Source: Azolla caroliniana | Lineage: Eukaryota; Polypodiophyta | Assembly: GCA_043228905.1 (NCBI GenBank) | Contig: JBHGNT010000017.1 | Span: forward strand, 9,796,001 to 9,860,000 | DNA length: 64,000 bases | Direction of reading: 5' to 3' | The notes under the pieces: model-generated | What the model saw: only the letters and a program-made list of their open reading frames with translations | Told to the model about the DNA's origin: nothing | Database searches by the model: none | Translations under genes and position numbers: made by a program | Part shown: in pieces, positions 21,255 to 33,726 of the stretch | Layout of the letters: every line of letters starts with the position of its first letter | Numbering within the stretch: position 1 is the first letter of the stretch

Positions 21255-21640
21255 GCAGCAAGCTCAACCGGATCCGGATCGGTTGAATAAGCCTGAGACG
21301 GATCGGTGACCCGGTGAGCAAGTGAGTCGGTGAGCTAGGGAGCCGGTTAGCCGGATCCATCAATAACTAGAAGCCTAGTAGCAGCTAGACTACTAGGGAG
21401 TTAATAGTCTCGTAGTCAATGCCAGACGCTCGAGTGAGCATTGAAGTACGCGGTACTTCTGTCAGTCCTCTCGAGACTTGTATAAATAGTGTTGTTGAGC
21501 ACATTTCATGTACAAAGAACTATTATTGTTTTGTAGTAGATTTAAACGTTTTGCTCTCTCTGTCTCTCCGGAGTACTCTCTGTATTCTGTGTACTATTCT
21601 CTTAGCTGTTGTCTTACGCTTCTGCACATACGCTTTTTCA
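21249..21640 (+). repeat. 3' LTR of copia I
   Basis: TGTTGAGCAGCAAG...TTTTCA, 392 bp. Shorter than the 5' copy by internal deletions. The pol frame terminates in its first six bases. Confidence 0.92.
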
Positions 21641-21645
21641 ATCAG

Positions 21646-22714
21646 CATCCGTGAAGCCTTCGAGTTGAAGTGGTGCTCCACGCTTATAGAAGATACCATA
21701 ATTAACTGTTCCACTAATATAACGTAACACTCGCTTAGCACAATCCATGTGAGTGTCACAAGGGGGTTTCCATGAACTGGCTAAGAACCCCGACCGGATA
21801 GCTGAGGTTTGGTCGGGTGATAGTTAGGTAGATAAGACTCCCAATTATTTGGCGATACGGTGTCAGCTCGTAAAATTTTCCAGAATTTGCAGTTAGCTTC
21901 ATATTTCGATCAAGGGGTGTTGAGATGGACTTACACTCGGTCATTCCGAACTTGTAGAGCAAGTTCAACACATAGTGTCGTTGTGAGAGTAGGAACCCTT
22001 CTAGAGTTTGAATGACCTTGATGCCGAGAAAATAATGTAAGTCATTCAGATCCTTCATCTCGAACTTTTGTAAAAGCAGCTTTTGGGATTGTTCTGAACA
22101 TACAACGAGTTATCAGATTTTGACATCCGGAAGCCAATGTCGTGAAGATATGATGTGATCTTTGAATGCCATGCTCTTGGGGATTGCTTTAGTCCATAGA
22201 GCGACTTCTTCAATCGGCAAACTGCATGTGGATGTTTGTTTGATTCGAAGCCAGGTGGTTGCATCATGTAAACTTCCTCCTCGAGCTCACCTTGGAGAAA
22301 TGCGTTCTTCACATCCATTTGATGCAAGTGCCATCCTTTCACTGCTGTGAGAGCAATTATTGTCCTCACAGTGGTCATTTTTGCCACCGGCGCAAATGTC
22401 TCCTCATAGTCTATGCCGTGGGTTTGAGCATACCCTTTGGTGACTAGCCGAGCCTTAAACCGATTGATTGTGCCATCCATATTATGCTTTATCTTGAACA
22501 CCCAACGGTAACCAATTGACTTTTTCTTGATTTCAGAGGATGGGACTAAATCCCAAGTATTGTTGTCAAACAACGCATGCATCTGCTCCCTCATTGCCTC
22601 GATCCACCGGGGATCTTGGGCAGCTTCTTTGTAAGTCTCAGGTTCTTGGTCTGCTGCGACCTTCATCTTGAATGCATAGTGGTGGGCCATGTACTCGTTG
22701 TACCCAAACCTAAC
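21646..22714 (-). pseudogene. Copia J reverse transcriptase piece
   Basis: Minus-strand frames 22690-22055 and 22058-21756 encode the linker and reverse transcriptase ([46 protein letters not shown]). A deletion with frameshift near 22065 joins the YVQNNPKS region directly to KFEMKDLNDLHYFLGI and removes the whole YVDD active-site segment. J is therefore dead. The piece ends at B on the right and I on the left. Confidence 0.88.
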
Positions 22715-23101
22715 TGTTGAGAGACAAGCTCAACATCGGTCGGATCGGATGAAGAAGCCAAGGACCGGATCGGTTGGGACCGATCGGTTAGGCCGAGTGC
22801 ATAAACCGAGAGGTCGTTAGGAAAGATATTTCGTGAGGAATATATTTGGGAGTTAGTGTAGGGGCTCTTGATGAGGATTGAAGTACTGTCAGTACTTCGG
22901 TCAGTCCTTCTAGGGCTTGTATAAAAGTGTTCACTGAGCACGTCTTATGTATCGAGATTGAGTATTATTGTTGAATATAGTTTTTTGTGTTTCTCTCTGT
23001 CTCTCCTGCGTATACCGTGTAAGCTCAAGCTCTCCATTAAACCTGTTTTTCTTTCCTTCTGTTCGGACTTCATACTTGCTTCCGCACGCTACTTTCTACA
23101 T
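22715..23101 (+). repeat. 5' LTR of copia B
   Basis: 387 bp, TGTTGAGAGACAAG...TTCTACA, with the GAAGTACT / AGTACTTC stem (loop GTC, 22880-22898) and TATAAAAG (22920-22927). Confidence 0.93.
22880..22927 (+). promoter_or_regulatory. LTR B hairpin and TATA box
   Basis: Same layout as LTR A. The 3' LTR copy has GAAGTATT opposite AGTACTTC, a single T to G wobble pair, so the stem is still formable in RNA. Confidence 0.62.
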
Positions 23102-23113
23102 GGTATGAGAGCG
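23102..23113 (+). other. Primer binding site of copia B, one mismatch
   Basis: Reads TGGTATGAGAGC, where the other copia elements here have TGGTATCAGAGC. It directly follows the LTR. Confidence 0.82.
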
Positions 23114-23172
23114 CGAGGGTTGAGAACCTCTCTGCAGCCGACACAGCTTGACGAAGAAGAACAAGAAGAACG

Positions 23173-26100
23173 ATGGATAGAGGCATGGTGAGCTCGCTTC
23201 CAACAGAGAAGCTCGACAGAACCAACTACGCGTCTTGGTCCTACAAGATGCACCAGTACCTGCTCGGGCACGGCTACTGGAGTTATGTCGAAGGAGCTAA
23301 TGACGCGGCACCCGAATCGACACACAGAGACTTCCCGTCGTGGGAGCAATCGGCGAGCAGGGTATTGTACTGCTTCGCATCGTGTGTGGGCGAACAACTA
23401 TTGAGCTATGTTCGGGATGCAAAGATGCCGAAGGGTGCATGGGAAAATCTGAAGAAGATTTTCGCCGCGAGCACCACAGCCAGGAAGCTTCAGCTCCGAC
23501 AGGAGTTGAGCAACCTACGACAACGCGACTTGTCGGTGGCGGAGTATACCTCGAAGATCAAGGATATCTGCGACTCCCTCGCCTCCATAGAGGTGAACAT
23601 CGAGGAGAGCGAGATGGTCCAGATCTGTCTCGGAGGTTTGGCGTCAAAGTTCGGAGCGTTCCGAACGGCTGTGTGTACCCGGGGAATACGCCGTCCTTTT
23701 TCGACTTACAGTCGATGCTCCTTGTAGAGGAGAACCACGCGGGTGCGTCTACAAGCACGCACACCGACAACAGAATGCTGTACACAGAGGGAGATAGGCC
23801 CCGTGGACGTGGAGGACGAGGCGAGTCGGCACGCAATGGAGGCGGCCGACGAGATGAAGAAAGAAGGCACCGAAGTGATGCCGACAGCAACTCCGGACCC
23901 TCCGGAAACAGGGGGAGTCAAAGCGATGACAACCGGCAAGGGAAGTCCATCGAGGAGTGCTGGTACTGTGGCAAGAAAGGCCACAAGGAAAGTGAGTGCT
24001 GGAAGAAGCGCGCCGATTCGGAGAGAACTGGTTCCGGGAACGGCTCCAGACATACTGACTAGGGAAATCGGCAGTGATCGCACTATGCCGAAGACTCGGG
24101 GAGAGCCGGAGAAGGGACTACCTTCGTGACGAGACATGAAGCAAACTCAATGAAGCAGACCACCCCGAGATCGGACGAGGTGTGGTACGTAGACTCCGGC
24201 GCGTCAAACCACATGACGAGCCATAAGGAGTGGTTCTCGTACCTTGAAAAACCGATACAACCTGGAGTAGTCGCAACAGGAGACGACACTCCGCATCCGA
24301 TCGCGAATGTCGGAGAAATTCCCCTTAGCCATGTCGGGCAGAAAGGGAAACTCATGAACGTGCTGCACGTTCCGACGATCACGAAAAACTTGGTCTCGGT
24401 CAGATAGATCACCAACCAAGGGATGGAGGTTCGGTTTACAGACCTCGGGTGCTTTATTGAGGAAGAAGGCCGTGTGATTGCGCAAGGGCGCAGAGACAGG
24501 AGGATGTTCATCCTCGACTCCACTGATGGAGGCACCGCAATGTTCACGAAGGGACAAAAGACCGAGTCAGACATCGACTTGTGGCACAAGCGGATAGGCC
24601 ACGTCAACTACCAGCAGCTTCAAGATCTGCAATCGAAACAGGTAGTGTTCGGATTGCCCAAATTTAGTGGCCGAAAGGCACAAATTTGTGAAGCCTGCCA
24701 ACTCGGGAAGCAACACCGACTTCCTTTCCCCAACGAGCTCGACCTTATACACTCCGATGTATGGGGGCCGGCACAAAACGTTAGTCTTGGCGGGAGCCGA
24801 TATTTCGTCTCCTTCATCGACGACCACACACGGCACACGTGGATCTACCTCATTGAGAGGAAGAGCGAAGTCTTCGACTGTTTCCGGGACCTCAAAGGGT
24901 TCGTGGAAGCCGAAACGGGATGAAAGATCAAGTGCCTGCGGTCGGATGGTGGAAAAGAGTACTTTTCCGGTCAATTCAACGGTTATCTACAACAAATGGG
25001 AATTCGGCGCGAATTCAGTTGTAGATACACGCCGGAGTAGAACAGTGTGGCCGAGAGAAAGAATCGGTCGATTGTGGAAGCGGCACGGGCAATGCTGGAG
25101 GAGAAGAGCTTGCCCAAGTTCTACTGGGCTGAGGCGGTAAGGACCGCGGCATACATCCAGAACTGGATCGGAGACAAAGTGTCGGCGCATGAGCTATATT
25201 TTAGAACGAAGCCGAACTTGCGACACTTGAGGGTGTTTGGTAGCACTGCGTATGTGCATGTACCGAGGGAGAAAAGGAGGAAGCTAGACGCAAAGGCCGA
25301 GAAGTGCATGTTGGTCGGTTACTCGGACGAGCAGAAGGGTTATAAGTGCTTTAACCCTCGCACCAAACAAGCGTGTGTCAGCCGCGACGTTGTGTTTGAC
25401 GAGTCCGCGTCCTGGTACCTGCCCCCGACTCGGAACCCCGACTCCAATATGAGCTCTGACGATGAGGTCAGCGAGGCCGAGATGCCTCCGGATGAGCCCG
25501 AAATCGAGACCCACGAAGAGTGTCCGAATTCACTCCGGTTAAGTGGACTGATTGGACAACTGAGTCGGTACGACCAGTCCGATGAGAAGCCGGCGAGTAG
25601 TCGAGACTTGGTCGTGCATTCCCCGCGCAGGAAGCCGAGGAGACGGCTTACGCGCAATGAGAAAGGGAAGAAGAAGGTGTCAGATTCCGGCACGGATAGG
25701 AACGAGTCAGACCGACGCGAGTCCAACTCCGAGGGAACCGGTGACGGATCTTTAAATATGAAGACCGCGTCGACCGAGAAGGCCTCGACATCGGCTAATG
25801 TAAGATTACGCCGATCTACCCGCCAGAAGAATCCTGTTTTGCGTTTCGGATACAACGAGTACATGGTGCATCATTATGCGTACATGACCCGTGTAGAGGA
25901 AGTGCGTGAGCCGGAGAGCTACGCAGAAGCGGCTAAAGACGCGAATTGGCGTGCCGCGATGGAGGAAGAGATGCATGCATTGGCGGAGAATGAGACCTGG
26001 GACCTGGTTGACGCACCAAAAAGGGGTAAAACCGATCGGGTGTAGGTGGGTGTACAAGGTCAAGTACAACACCGATGGCTCGGTCAACCGGTACAAGGCT

Positions 26101-27001
26101 CAGCTCGTGGCAAAGGGCTACGCGCAGAAACATGCAATTGACTACGATCAGACGTTTGCGCCGGTTGCGAAAATGACGACCGTCCGTGTTTTGCTCGCAA
26201 TAGCCGCGGCCAAGGGGTGGCACTTACATCAGATGGATGTAAAGAATGCGTTCCTGCAAGGTGACCTTGAGGAACAGGTGTACATGGTACAGCCCCCCGG
26301 ATTTCACTCCGGAACGAACTCCTCGGTAGTATGCTGACTGAAAAAGTCCCTTTACGGATTGAAGCAAGCCCCGCGTGCCTGGAACGCGAAGATCACGCAA
26401 CAACTGCGTTGGATGGGCTTCGCCACGTCAAAATCGGACCTTCCCTGTTCATCCGGAAAGGTCGACTCGGACCGGTTAGTATTCTACTATATGTTGATGA
26501 CTTGGTCATCACCGGAGCCGACCTCAGTGAAATCGACCGCGTGAAGCTCCAGCTTGCGGCATCGTTCGACATGAAGGATCTGGGAGACCTTCATTACTTC
26601 CTCGGGATCGAAGTGATCCGTACCCCCGAAGGCATATTGATCAGCCAACGTCATTACGTGCTGAGTATGCTCTTCAAATTCGGGATGGCCGACTGTAAGT
26701 CCGTCTCGACTCCTCTGGACAGAACCATCAAGCTTCGTCCCGATACGGGAAAGGTATGCGACCCAACGAGGTTCCGACAAATTGTCGGAAGCCTCATATA
26801 CTTGACCATCCCCCAACCCGACCTCAGTTATCCGGTCGGGGTGATCAGTCAGTTCATGGCGCGACCTACCGAGGAGCACCTTCAGTGTGCGCAACGCGTA
26901 CTTCGGTATGTAAGCGGCACTAAGGACCGCGGACTGCTATATCGAACCGGTACAGCCACGCAGTTAGTCGGCTACACTGATGCTGATTGGACTAGCAACG
27001 C
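23173..27001 (+). pseudogene. Copia B gag-pol, 5' part up to RNase H
   Basis: Starts at MDRGMVSSLPTEKLDRTNYA (23173). A one-base shift near 23680 moves Gag into the frame that carries CWYCGKKGHKESEC (about 23960-24000). Stops at 24060-24062 and 24405-24407 flank the protease WYVDSGASNHMTSHKEW (about 24180). Pre-integrase CEACQLGKQHRLPFP and integrase (HSDVWGP, FIDDHTRHTW, RSDGGKEYF) follow, with TGA near 24921 and TAG near 25038. The frame 25047-26045 covers the end of integrase and the linker (QKGYKCFNPRTKQ, RRSTRQKNP). Reverse transcriptase has a TGA at 26335-26337 and a two-base loss near 26440, but keeps YVDD (about 26500). E inserted at 27002 within the RNase H codons after TDADW. Confidence 0.9.
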
Positions 27002-27420
27002 TGTTACCGGCCGGCAAGGAGTCCAAAATACGGAGTGGAGGAATTAATTAAGTATGGTTGTAAATAAGCATAGTATGGACGGACGGACTGGAAACGGTAT
27101 GCCGTTCCAGATCCGGACGGATTCCGAATAGGTGCGATAGGCACTGTTTTGTACTACGGACCGGAAACCTATTTAAAGGCCCGGAGCCCATTGTAATCGC
27201 AGCGGATAATTAATAGAGCGTATGGTGTTTATACTTCTGTGTTGATTTCCGTTCTGTACTTACTGTTATATCTTACGCGTGTAATTAACAAAAGCGCTCT
27301 AATCGTGTAACCTACTTAGGTCGGTGTAATCGTTGAGTCATAATCCTATGCCGTAATCACCCTTTGGTGAAGTGTCTCCGTGACACCTTGTGTTAGGCCT
27401 TGTCCGGTCAGAGAACAACA
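27002..27420 (+). repeat. 5' LTR of gypsy E
   Basis: TGTTACCGGCCGG...GAACAACA. A TATA-like TATTTAAA is at 27170-27177. Differences from the 3' copy are near 27130 and 27153. Confidence 0.95.
27170..27177 (+). promoter_or_regulatory. TATA-like box in LTR E
   Basis: TATTTAAA inside a CCGG-rich setting. It is conserved in the 3' LTR and in element G, so it is the best candidate core promoter of this gypsy family. Confidence 0.5.
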
Positions 27421-27473
27421 CAGTTTTGGCGACCACGATTCTTGCTTTCTCGCAGCGAACGACGGCTTAATGG

Positions 27474-28541
27474 ATGACGAGACCAACGCACGACCTGGTT
27501 ACAGACCGAGCTCGATGCCTCGCCGAACGGCAAAGACGGCGTGAGACTTTCCAGCAAGCAGCGCACGAAATTCGCTCGGATCGTTCGTTCTCCAACGAGA
27601 TCCGGAGAGTCGCGGAGGAATCTCTTCGGTTACAGCAAACTCGCGACCAAGACGACGGAAGCGGTCTAAGTAGTCTCCGGGAAACCGAACGCCTCCTCGA
27701 GGCGCTGGCAAGCGGAGAAAACGAGGCAGAAGCCTTTTCAGCCTACGAATCAGATTCCGAAGGGGGATACAGCGTGCACACGAACTACCGGAGCAGCAAC
27801 GATACCCCCGGCGGCCCGGAGGACGACGGGTCGGATACCGTGCCGACTCCAGAACCGGAACCGTTCGACCAGGGCTATCCGGAACCGCAAACGGAAGCCG
27901 TCAACCCACGAACACCGGAAGTGGAAGAAGCAAAGCCATCGACACCAACGAAAGAGCCGGCGAAGGTACCGGAAGAAGAGCCGGTGAAGGAACCGGAAAA
28001 AGAACCGGAAAAGGAACCGGAAAAAGAACCGGAAGAGGAACCGGAAAAAGCACCGGCAAAAGAACCGGAAGTGGAACCAGAGAGAAAACCGGAAAGATAT
28101 CAAGAAACGCCACTAAACCGCGGCCTAATACTGGACGACGACATGCCGTTCCAATACTCAAAGTATCGCGATGATCCGGACGCGGAAGCGCATGTTCATG
28201 CCTTCGAGCAGACATGGGAAGCAAATCACGCGTCCCAGCGATTGACACCGGAGGAAGAAGAACGCTCGAAGATAGCGGAATTCGGGGTCACGTTGGAAGG
28301 ACCAGCGGCACGATGGCGGTGGACGCAGGACCCGGCGACCATCACAACCTTTGCAGAATTAAAAGCAAAATTCTTGCATTTTTTCCACAAGGAGGTCGAC
28401 CAGACGATAATGGTGGGCCTGTTTTATACGATCCAACAGGAGGCAGGGGAAAGCATTCCCCAATTCGTCATCTGTTTCCAACGAATGCATAGCCAGCTTG
28501 CCCGTGCACCCCCGGAGGAGGAATTACGGACGATATTTTAA
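27474..28541 (+). pseudogene. Gypsy E Gag, first part, ends at an early TAA
   Basis: Starts MTRPTHDLVTDRARCLAERQ (27474), 355 codons. The N-terminal third is charged. A low-complexity tract of repeated Lys-Glu-Pro-Glu units lies at about 27930-28100 (residues 153-208). The capsid-like part follows (ARWRWTQDPATITTFAELKA, LFYTIQQEAGESIPQFV). The TAA at 28539-28541 is in the same frame as the downstream pol ORF, so Gag and Pol were one frame originally or are joined by read-through. Gag forms the particle shell around the element RNA. Confidence 0.85.
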
Positions 28542-31500
28542 AACGCACTCCGGGAACCGTTACGCACGGTGTGTACGGTGATCGACTTTCGAGGAAGCAC
28601 CATTGCCCAGGTCATTGACCGGGTCAGAGAAATGGAAAAGTCAAACTCATGGCTTACATTGGGAGCACTGCAACAGGCGTTACCCACAGATGAAGATCTC
28701 CGGTTCCGGCAGGCAATTCAATGCACAATCTGCTTGAATGCCGGACACTCGGCAGTGGAGTGCACCATGCGAACCCAGTGTGTGATTTGTCAATCCAAGA
28801 GTCATACAACGGACCGGTGCGAGTATAACCTGCTAAACCGACAAGCACCACCCGTCCGACGGATCGAGCCAAGAAGCAGTCGAGACGAAGATGAAGATCG
28901 TTGGCAAAGAATGAACCGGTACCGACCGGCACAGGATGTCCGGTACGGAGACAGACAAGAGAATGATGGCCGGTACAGGGATCGGCATGATAACTACGAC
29001 CGGTATGAGCGATCGGACCGTTATCGGGAGTCCAACAGACGACACGAGCAATACGACAGAGACCATTCCCCTGGTTACCGAAGGCACCAGGAGGACTACG
29101 GCCGATTTTACGATCCACCACGACAGGACTACCGAAAGAAAAATAAGAAAAATAAGAAACGTAATTTCAAGAAAGGTGGTCACACTAGGGACCCGGAACA
29201 TGGAACCCCAAGGAGCCAACCGGCACAGAACGCACCACTCACTACGGGACCGACTCCGGCTACCAGTAATGCTGAATCCAGCAATACCCGTAAAGAGTAC
29301 TGCTACTACTGCAGGCAGGAAGGCCACTACAGTAACCAGTGCCCGGCAAAGAGCTACGATAAACGACCAGCAGTTAATATGGTGGTTCCGGAAGTGGCGG
29401 ATGTACAGCAAGTAACCACACGGTCGAAAGGCATGGCCAAAGAGTGGGAAACACAAGAGGCCATACGAAAACAGGCGACGGAATGGGTGAAGGAAGCCAA
29501 TGAAAGGAACGTCGCGGACGCGGAACGGCAAAAGGCGAATACCATAGGGAGTGCCGGCGGTAGCCACGCAGAAAACGAGACATGGCAAGCACTGCAAGAA
29601 TGTCAGATCACGTTGCCATTAGGAAGACTCTTGCAGCTCGTGCCGCGATTTACGGAAGGACTAAAAACGGTCATGACAGACGGTATAGCCCCACCGGCAC
29701 CAGTCCTCTTCTCGAATCCGGAGGAGGGACCGACGGTGGTGGACACTAGTAGTCCGGTGATTACAGCTATTGTCAAAGGGCACGAACTTCCCGGCACAGT
29801 AATCGATGGAGGTTCCGGGGTGAACGTAATAAGCCTCCGCACGTGTGATGCCTTGGGTATACATGAATGGGAGCCATGTCCGTTCTGGCTACGGATGGCG
29901 GATACGAGCTCTGTACGGCCGACGGGCTTAATACGGAAATTGGAAGTCACCATAGGAGGTCACACATTTCACATCTCGGCTGTAGTGCTGCAGCTACAGG
30001 CGCAAGGCGCGTACCCACTGTTGCTGGGCAGACCATGGTTGAAAACAACACACATCAAGCAAAATTGGCGGAAAAATATGATTACCTTCTGGCGCGGAAA
30101 AGCCAAGGTCCGGGTACCGACACAACCACGGACGAGCAACGGTAAGGAATGCACACCGCTGTATGCGGAATGCGTGAACATGCTTGAAGGGTTGGCAGAT
30201 GACGAAGAAGCCCAGTACTTGGAGGAACACCCGAAGATCGTACCACTCTTCGAGATTGACGTAGCTGAAGCCGTAGCGCCATACTTGCCGCAACGGGACG
30301 AAACCGAAGCCGAACCAGACAAAGATTCGATTCGGGAATTACGGCAAGCACAGGAAGCGTTGGAACGGGAAATGGCCGTTTCCCAACGGGTAAAAACATC
30401 CCAGCTCGACGAAGTGAACCTAGGAAGCAAGGACGAATCAAAGCCGGTACACATCGCCAAAGAAATGAAGCCGGAAGACAAAGCGGCGATGATCAAACTT
30501 CTCACGGAGTTTCGCAACGTATTCGCCTGGTCATACGAAGACATGCGAGGGCTGGACCCTCAATTATATCAGCATCAGATCCACTTAGGCAAGGACGCGA
30601 AACCAGTGGCGCAAAGACGTTACCGAATGAACCCCAACTACGCCGCCAAAGTGAAGGAGGAAATCGACAAACTCCTAAGAGTGGGCTTCATCCGGCCGGT
30701 AAAGAAAGTGACGTGGCTGAGCCCCATCGTCGTCGTCCCAAAGAAGAACGGTAAAATCCGCGTGTGTGTAGATTACAGGAAACTAAATGCAGCCACAATT
30801 ACGGATGCATTCCCTCTTCCGTTCACGGATGGAGTACTGGATGCCGTCGCCGGCCATGAAGTTTATAGCTTTTTAGACGGGTTCAGCGGATACAATCAAA
30901 TCCGGATGCACCCTGACGACCAGGAGAAGACAACGTTCGTCACCGAATGGGGGGTGTTTGTGGCCGTAGTAATGATGTTCGGACTAAAAACGGCACCAGC
31001 AACTTTCCAGCGAATCATCATGGAGATCTTCGGCGAATACATCCCAGCCTTCATGCAGGTTTTCCTGGATGACTTTGCAGTCTATAGCCGGGAAAAAGAC
31101 CATTTGCAGCACCTACGGTTATGCCTTGAAAAGTGTAGGTTATACCGGCTAAGGTTAAACCCAGCAAAATGCATCTTTGGGGTTTCAAGTGGAATATTAC
31201 TGGGACACATTGTAAGTAAGGAGGGCATTGCGGTCGACCCGGACAAAGTAAACGCGATACTAGGGGCACCGGCGCCGAAAACGGCCAAAGCACTAAGCCG
31301 ATTCTTAGGACAGATCCGGTGGCACAGCCGGATGCTCCGTCACTTGGCTGACTTGGCTACACCATTACACACCGCGGTACATCGGACACCGTTCCAATGG
31401 ACGGATACGGAGGATAAGGCATACAATGCCCTGAAGGTACTTTTGTCGCAAGCACCCGTCGTGCAGCCTCCGGATTGGAGCAAGGAATTTCATGTGTTCG

Positions 31501-33339
31501 TTGACGCTTCCGACATCGCTATCGGCAGCGCCTTAATGCAACTTACGGAGCCTAAATGGTACCGGCCGGTATATTACGCCAGCTGGAAGCTGTCCCAAGC
31601 GGAGAAGAACTATTCGACGACGGAACGGGAGGCCCTGGGCATGATCTACAGTGTAACAAAGTTTCGTCATTACCTATTGGGAAGGAAGTTCTCCTTTCAT
31701 GTGGATCACTCGGCGCTCCTGTACTTAGTGTCCAAGGCGTCCCTGACCGGTAAGTTGGCCCGTTGGACCTTGCTGTTGCAGGAGTTCGAATTCGAGATCT
31801 TCCACCGGCCCGGTATCCAGCATGCCGTAGCAGACTACCTGAGCCGGTTAGAGTCCGGAGAATCAGGCGACGGAGTATCGGATGAATTCCTGGACGCAGA
31901 GTTATTCCGTATCACCTCGAAAACGGCAGCGGACGACACGGTGGCATCAGAAGATAGGCGGCTGACAAACATGCACCAGTTCCTAAGCACGGGCCTGCCA
32001 CCGGAGGAAATGAACCGGGACGAGAGGAAACGACTGGCGGTGCAGAGCCGCAATTTCTGTCTGTTACGGGGCACTCTCTCCCACAAGGGAGCAGATGGAA
32101 TATGGAGACGGGCAGTCCGTAGTGACGAGAAACAAGTAATCTTACGGGAAGCACACTGTGGGGTTGCCGGAGGACCATATGCCGGGGAAGCGACGGCAAG
32201 GAAAGTATGGCAGAGCGGCTTATGGTGGCCCACGACGTTAAAAGACGCCGTCAAGTATGCTAAGGAATGTGACCTATGCCAACGAATGGGCCAGCCTACG
32301 GAGGAAGCACGGATGCCACACCAACCGGTACTTCCACTAGAGCCATTCTAGAAGTGGGGGTTGGATTTTGTCGGACCGTTCAAGCCACCGGCAATGAGAA
32401 CGGGTAATCGTTATGTCATCGTGGCAACAGATTATTGCACTAAATGGGGGGAGGCTAAGGCCTTGAGAGACAACACCGCGTCATCCACAACAAAATTCCT
32501 GTACGAAAACATTTGGTGCCGATATGGATGTCCGATTGAATTAATCAGCGACCAAGGAGGGCACTTCCTCGGCCAGGTAGTGGAAAGCTTAACAACGTTC
32601 TATGCCGTGGTCCATAAACGGAGCACACCGTATTACCCGCAAAACGCTCCAGAACATTCTCCGCAAAATCGTCAATGACAACCGGACGGACTGGGATACA
32701 AAGCTCCATAGCGCGCTATGGGCGTACCGAACGACATACAAAACAAGTATCCGGAAAACGCCGTTCCGGTTAGCGTTCGGCTTAGAGGCGGTCATGCCGG
32801 TGGAATTTCAGGTACCAAGCTTACGGATCCAACTATGGGAACGGCTGAATGAAAAGGAGTCGGAGGAAATGCGGCTAGCAGCACTATGCGAACTGGAGGA
32901 GCAACGGCTGGCCAGCATCCTACACATGGAACTGGAGCAACGACGACGGAAAGCGTTCGTTGACCGTCACCGGAAAGGTAATGAAAAGATGTTCGAAATC
33001 GGAAAGCCGGTGCTAGTATTCCAAACGAGGATGGGCAAGATGCCGGGTAAACTCCGGTTTAGATGGACAGGCCCGTATTGGCTGACACGGGAATACAACG
33101 GGTCCTATCAGTTAGGGACACTTGCCGGTGAAGTGCTAGGCAAGTGGGTCAACGGATTTAGACTAAAGCCCTATAAAGGACCGATGCCAAATAACCCGTT
33201 TATGCAGCCCACCGGCACTATATCGGGAACGGTACGGATGGAAGAAAAAGACGACGGGGAACCCGTAGTAGAGGCGAAGGAAGACACGGCAACCCGTAAG
33301 GAAAACGGTAACGGTCCGAAGGGACCTACGGATGTGTAA
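28542..33339 (+). pseudogene. Gypsy E Gag-Pol: knuckles, protease, RT, RNase H, integrase
   Basis: Open from 28542 to a TAG at 32349-32351, then to a frameshift near 32640. Two tandem CCHC knuckles (CTICLNAGHSAVEC and CVICQSKSHTTDRC, 28722 onward) are followed by an Arg-Asp-Tyr-rich stretch (about 28860-29180) and a third knuckle CYYCRQEGHYSNQC. Protease has VIDGGSGVNVIS (about 29800). Reverse transcriptase has RVCVDYRKLNAATI and the catalytic FLDD (about 31065). RNase H has HVFVDASDIAIGSALMQ and NYSTTEREALGM. Integrase keeps CDLCQR, but the zinc domain reads GGPY where G has GHY. A deletion of about 29 bp near 32643 removes the ANGLAEST segment with the catalytic Glu and shifts the frame. 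Integrase is therefore dead. Confidence 0.92.
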
Positions 33340-33726
33340 GATCACATACCGTCATTTATAAAAAATAAAAATAAAAAAAAAATAAAAAAATAAAAAAAAT
33401 CATTAAAAATCGAGGTATGAACGGATGTGAAAGCAAGGAGCGAAAAGGTACGTAGTGGGCATTTAAGAGCCGCCACATTACTTAATACTAAATTGGTACA
33501 CGACGTGCGCATGCTCGAAAAAGGCGCCAAGACGCACAGAGAAAAAGCAGAACGCATGGAGACCTTTTCATTTCGCGAGCCAAGAAGCACAGAAGCACCA
33601 AGGCGGTTGAAGCTTAGCAAACGCGAACCTGCACTCAGAGAACCCCCACGTTCGGAACTCTCTCTCTCTCGCTCTCACTCTCATCACCACTCTACCTCGC
33701 CATCTTTCCTCGACCTCGAAGCAGAC
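33340..33726 (+). other. Spacer between pol and the third ORF, A-rich
   Basis: An A-rich tract (33351-33410) starts about 12 bases after the pol stop. After it is a stretch that can be read from ATG 33427 in frame with the third ORF, then a CT-rich part (33660-33700) just before ATG 33727. G has the same arrangement with an even purer A tract. It may be a leader for the third ORF. Confidence 0.55.

Larger units (their letters stand above)
16240..21640 (+). mobile_element. Copia element I, complete with both LTRs but mutated
   Basis: The LTRs are 16240-16679 (440 bp) and 21249-21640 (392 bp), with target duplication atcag at 16235-16239 and 21641-21645. It lies in the RNase H region of J. The primer site is at 16680-16691 and the polypurine tract GAGGGGGAG sits just before 21249. 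The coding region has many stops and lacks the zinc-knuckle segment. It belongs to the A/B/H lineage. Confidence 0.94.

Noticed and set aside
23950-24010. CCHC zinc-finger host protein genes (also near 4880, 9160, 13760, 42250, 51080)
   Set aside because: Each CCHC motif lies between a Gag domain and a retroviral-type protease inside an LTR element, so all are nucleocapsid motifs.
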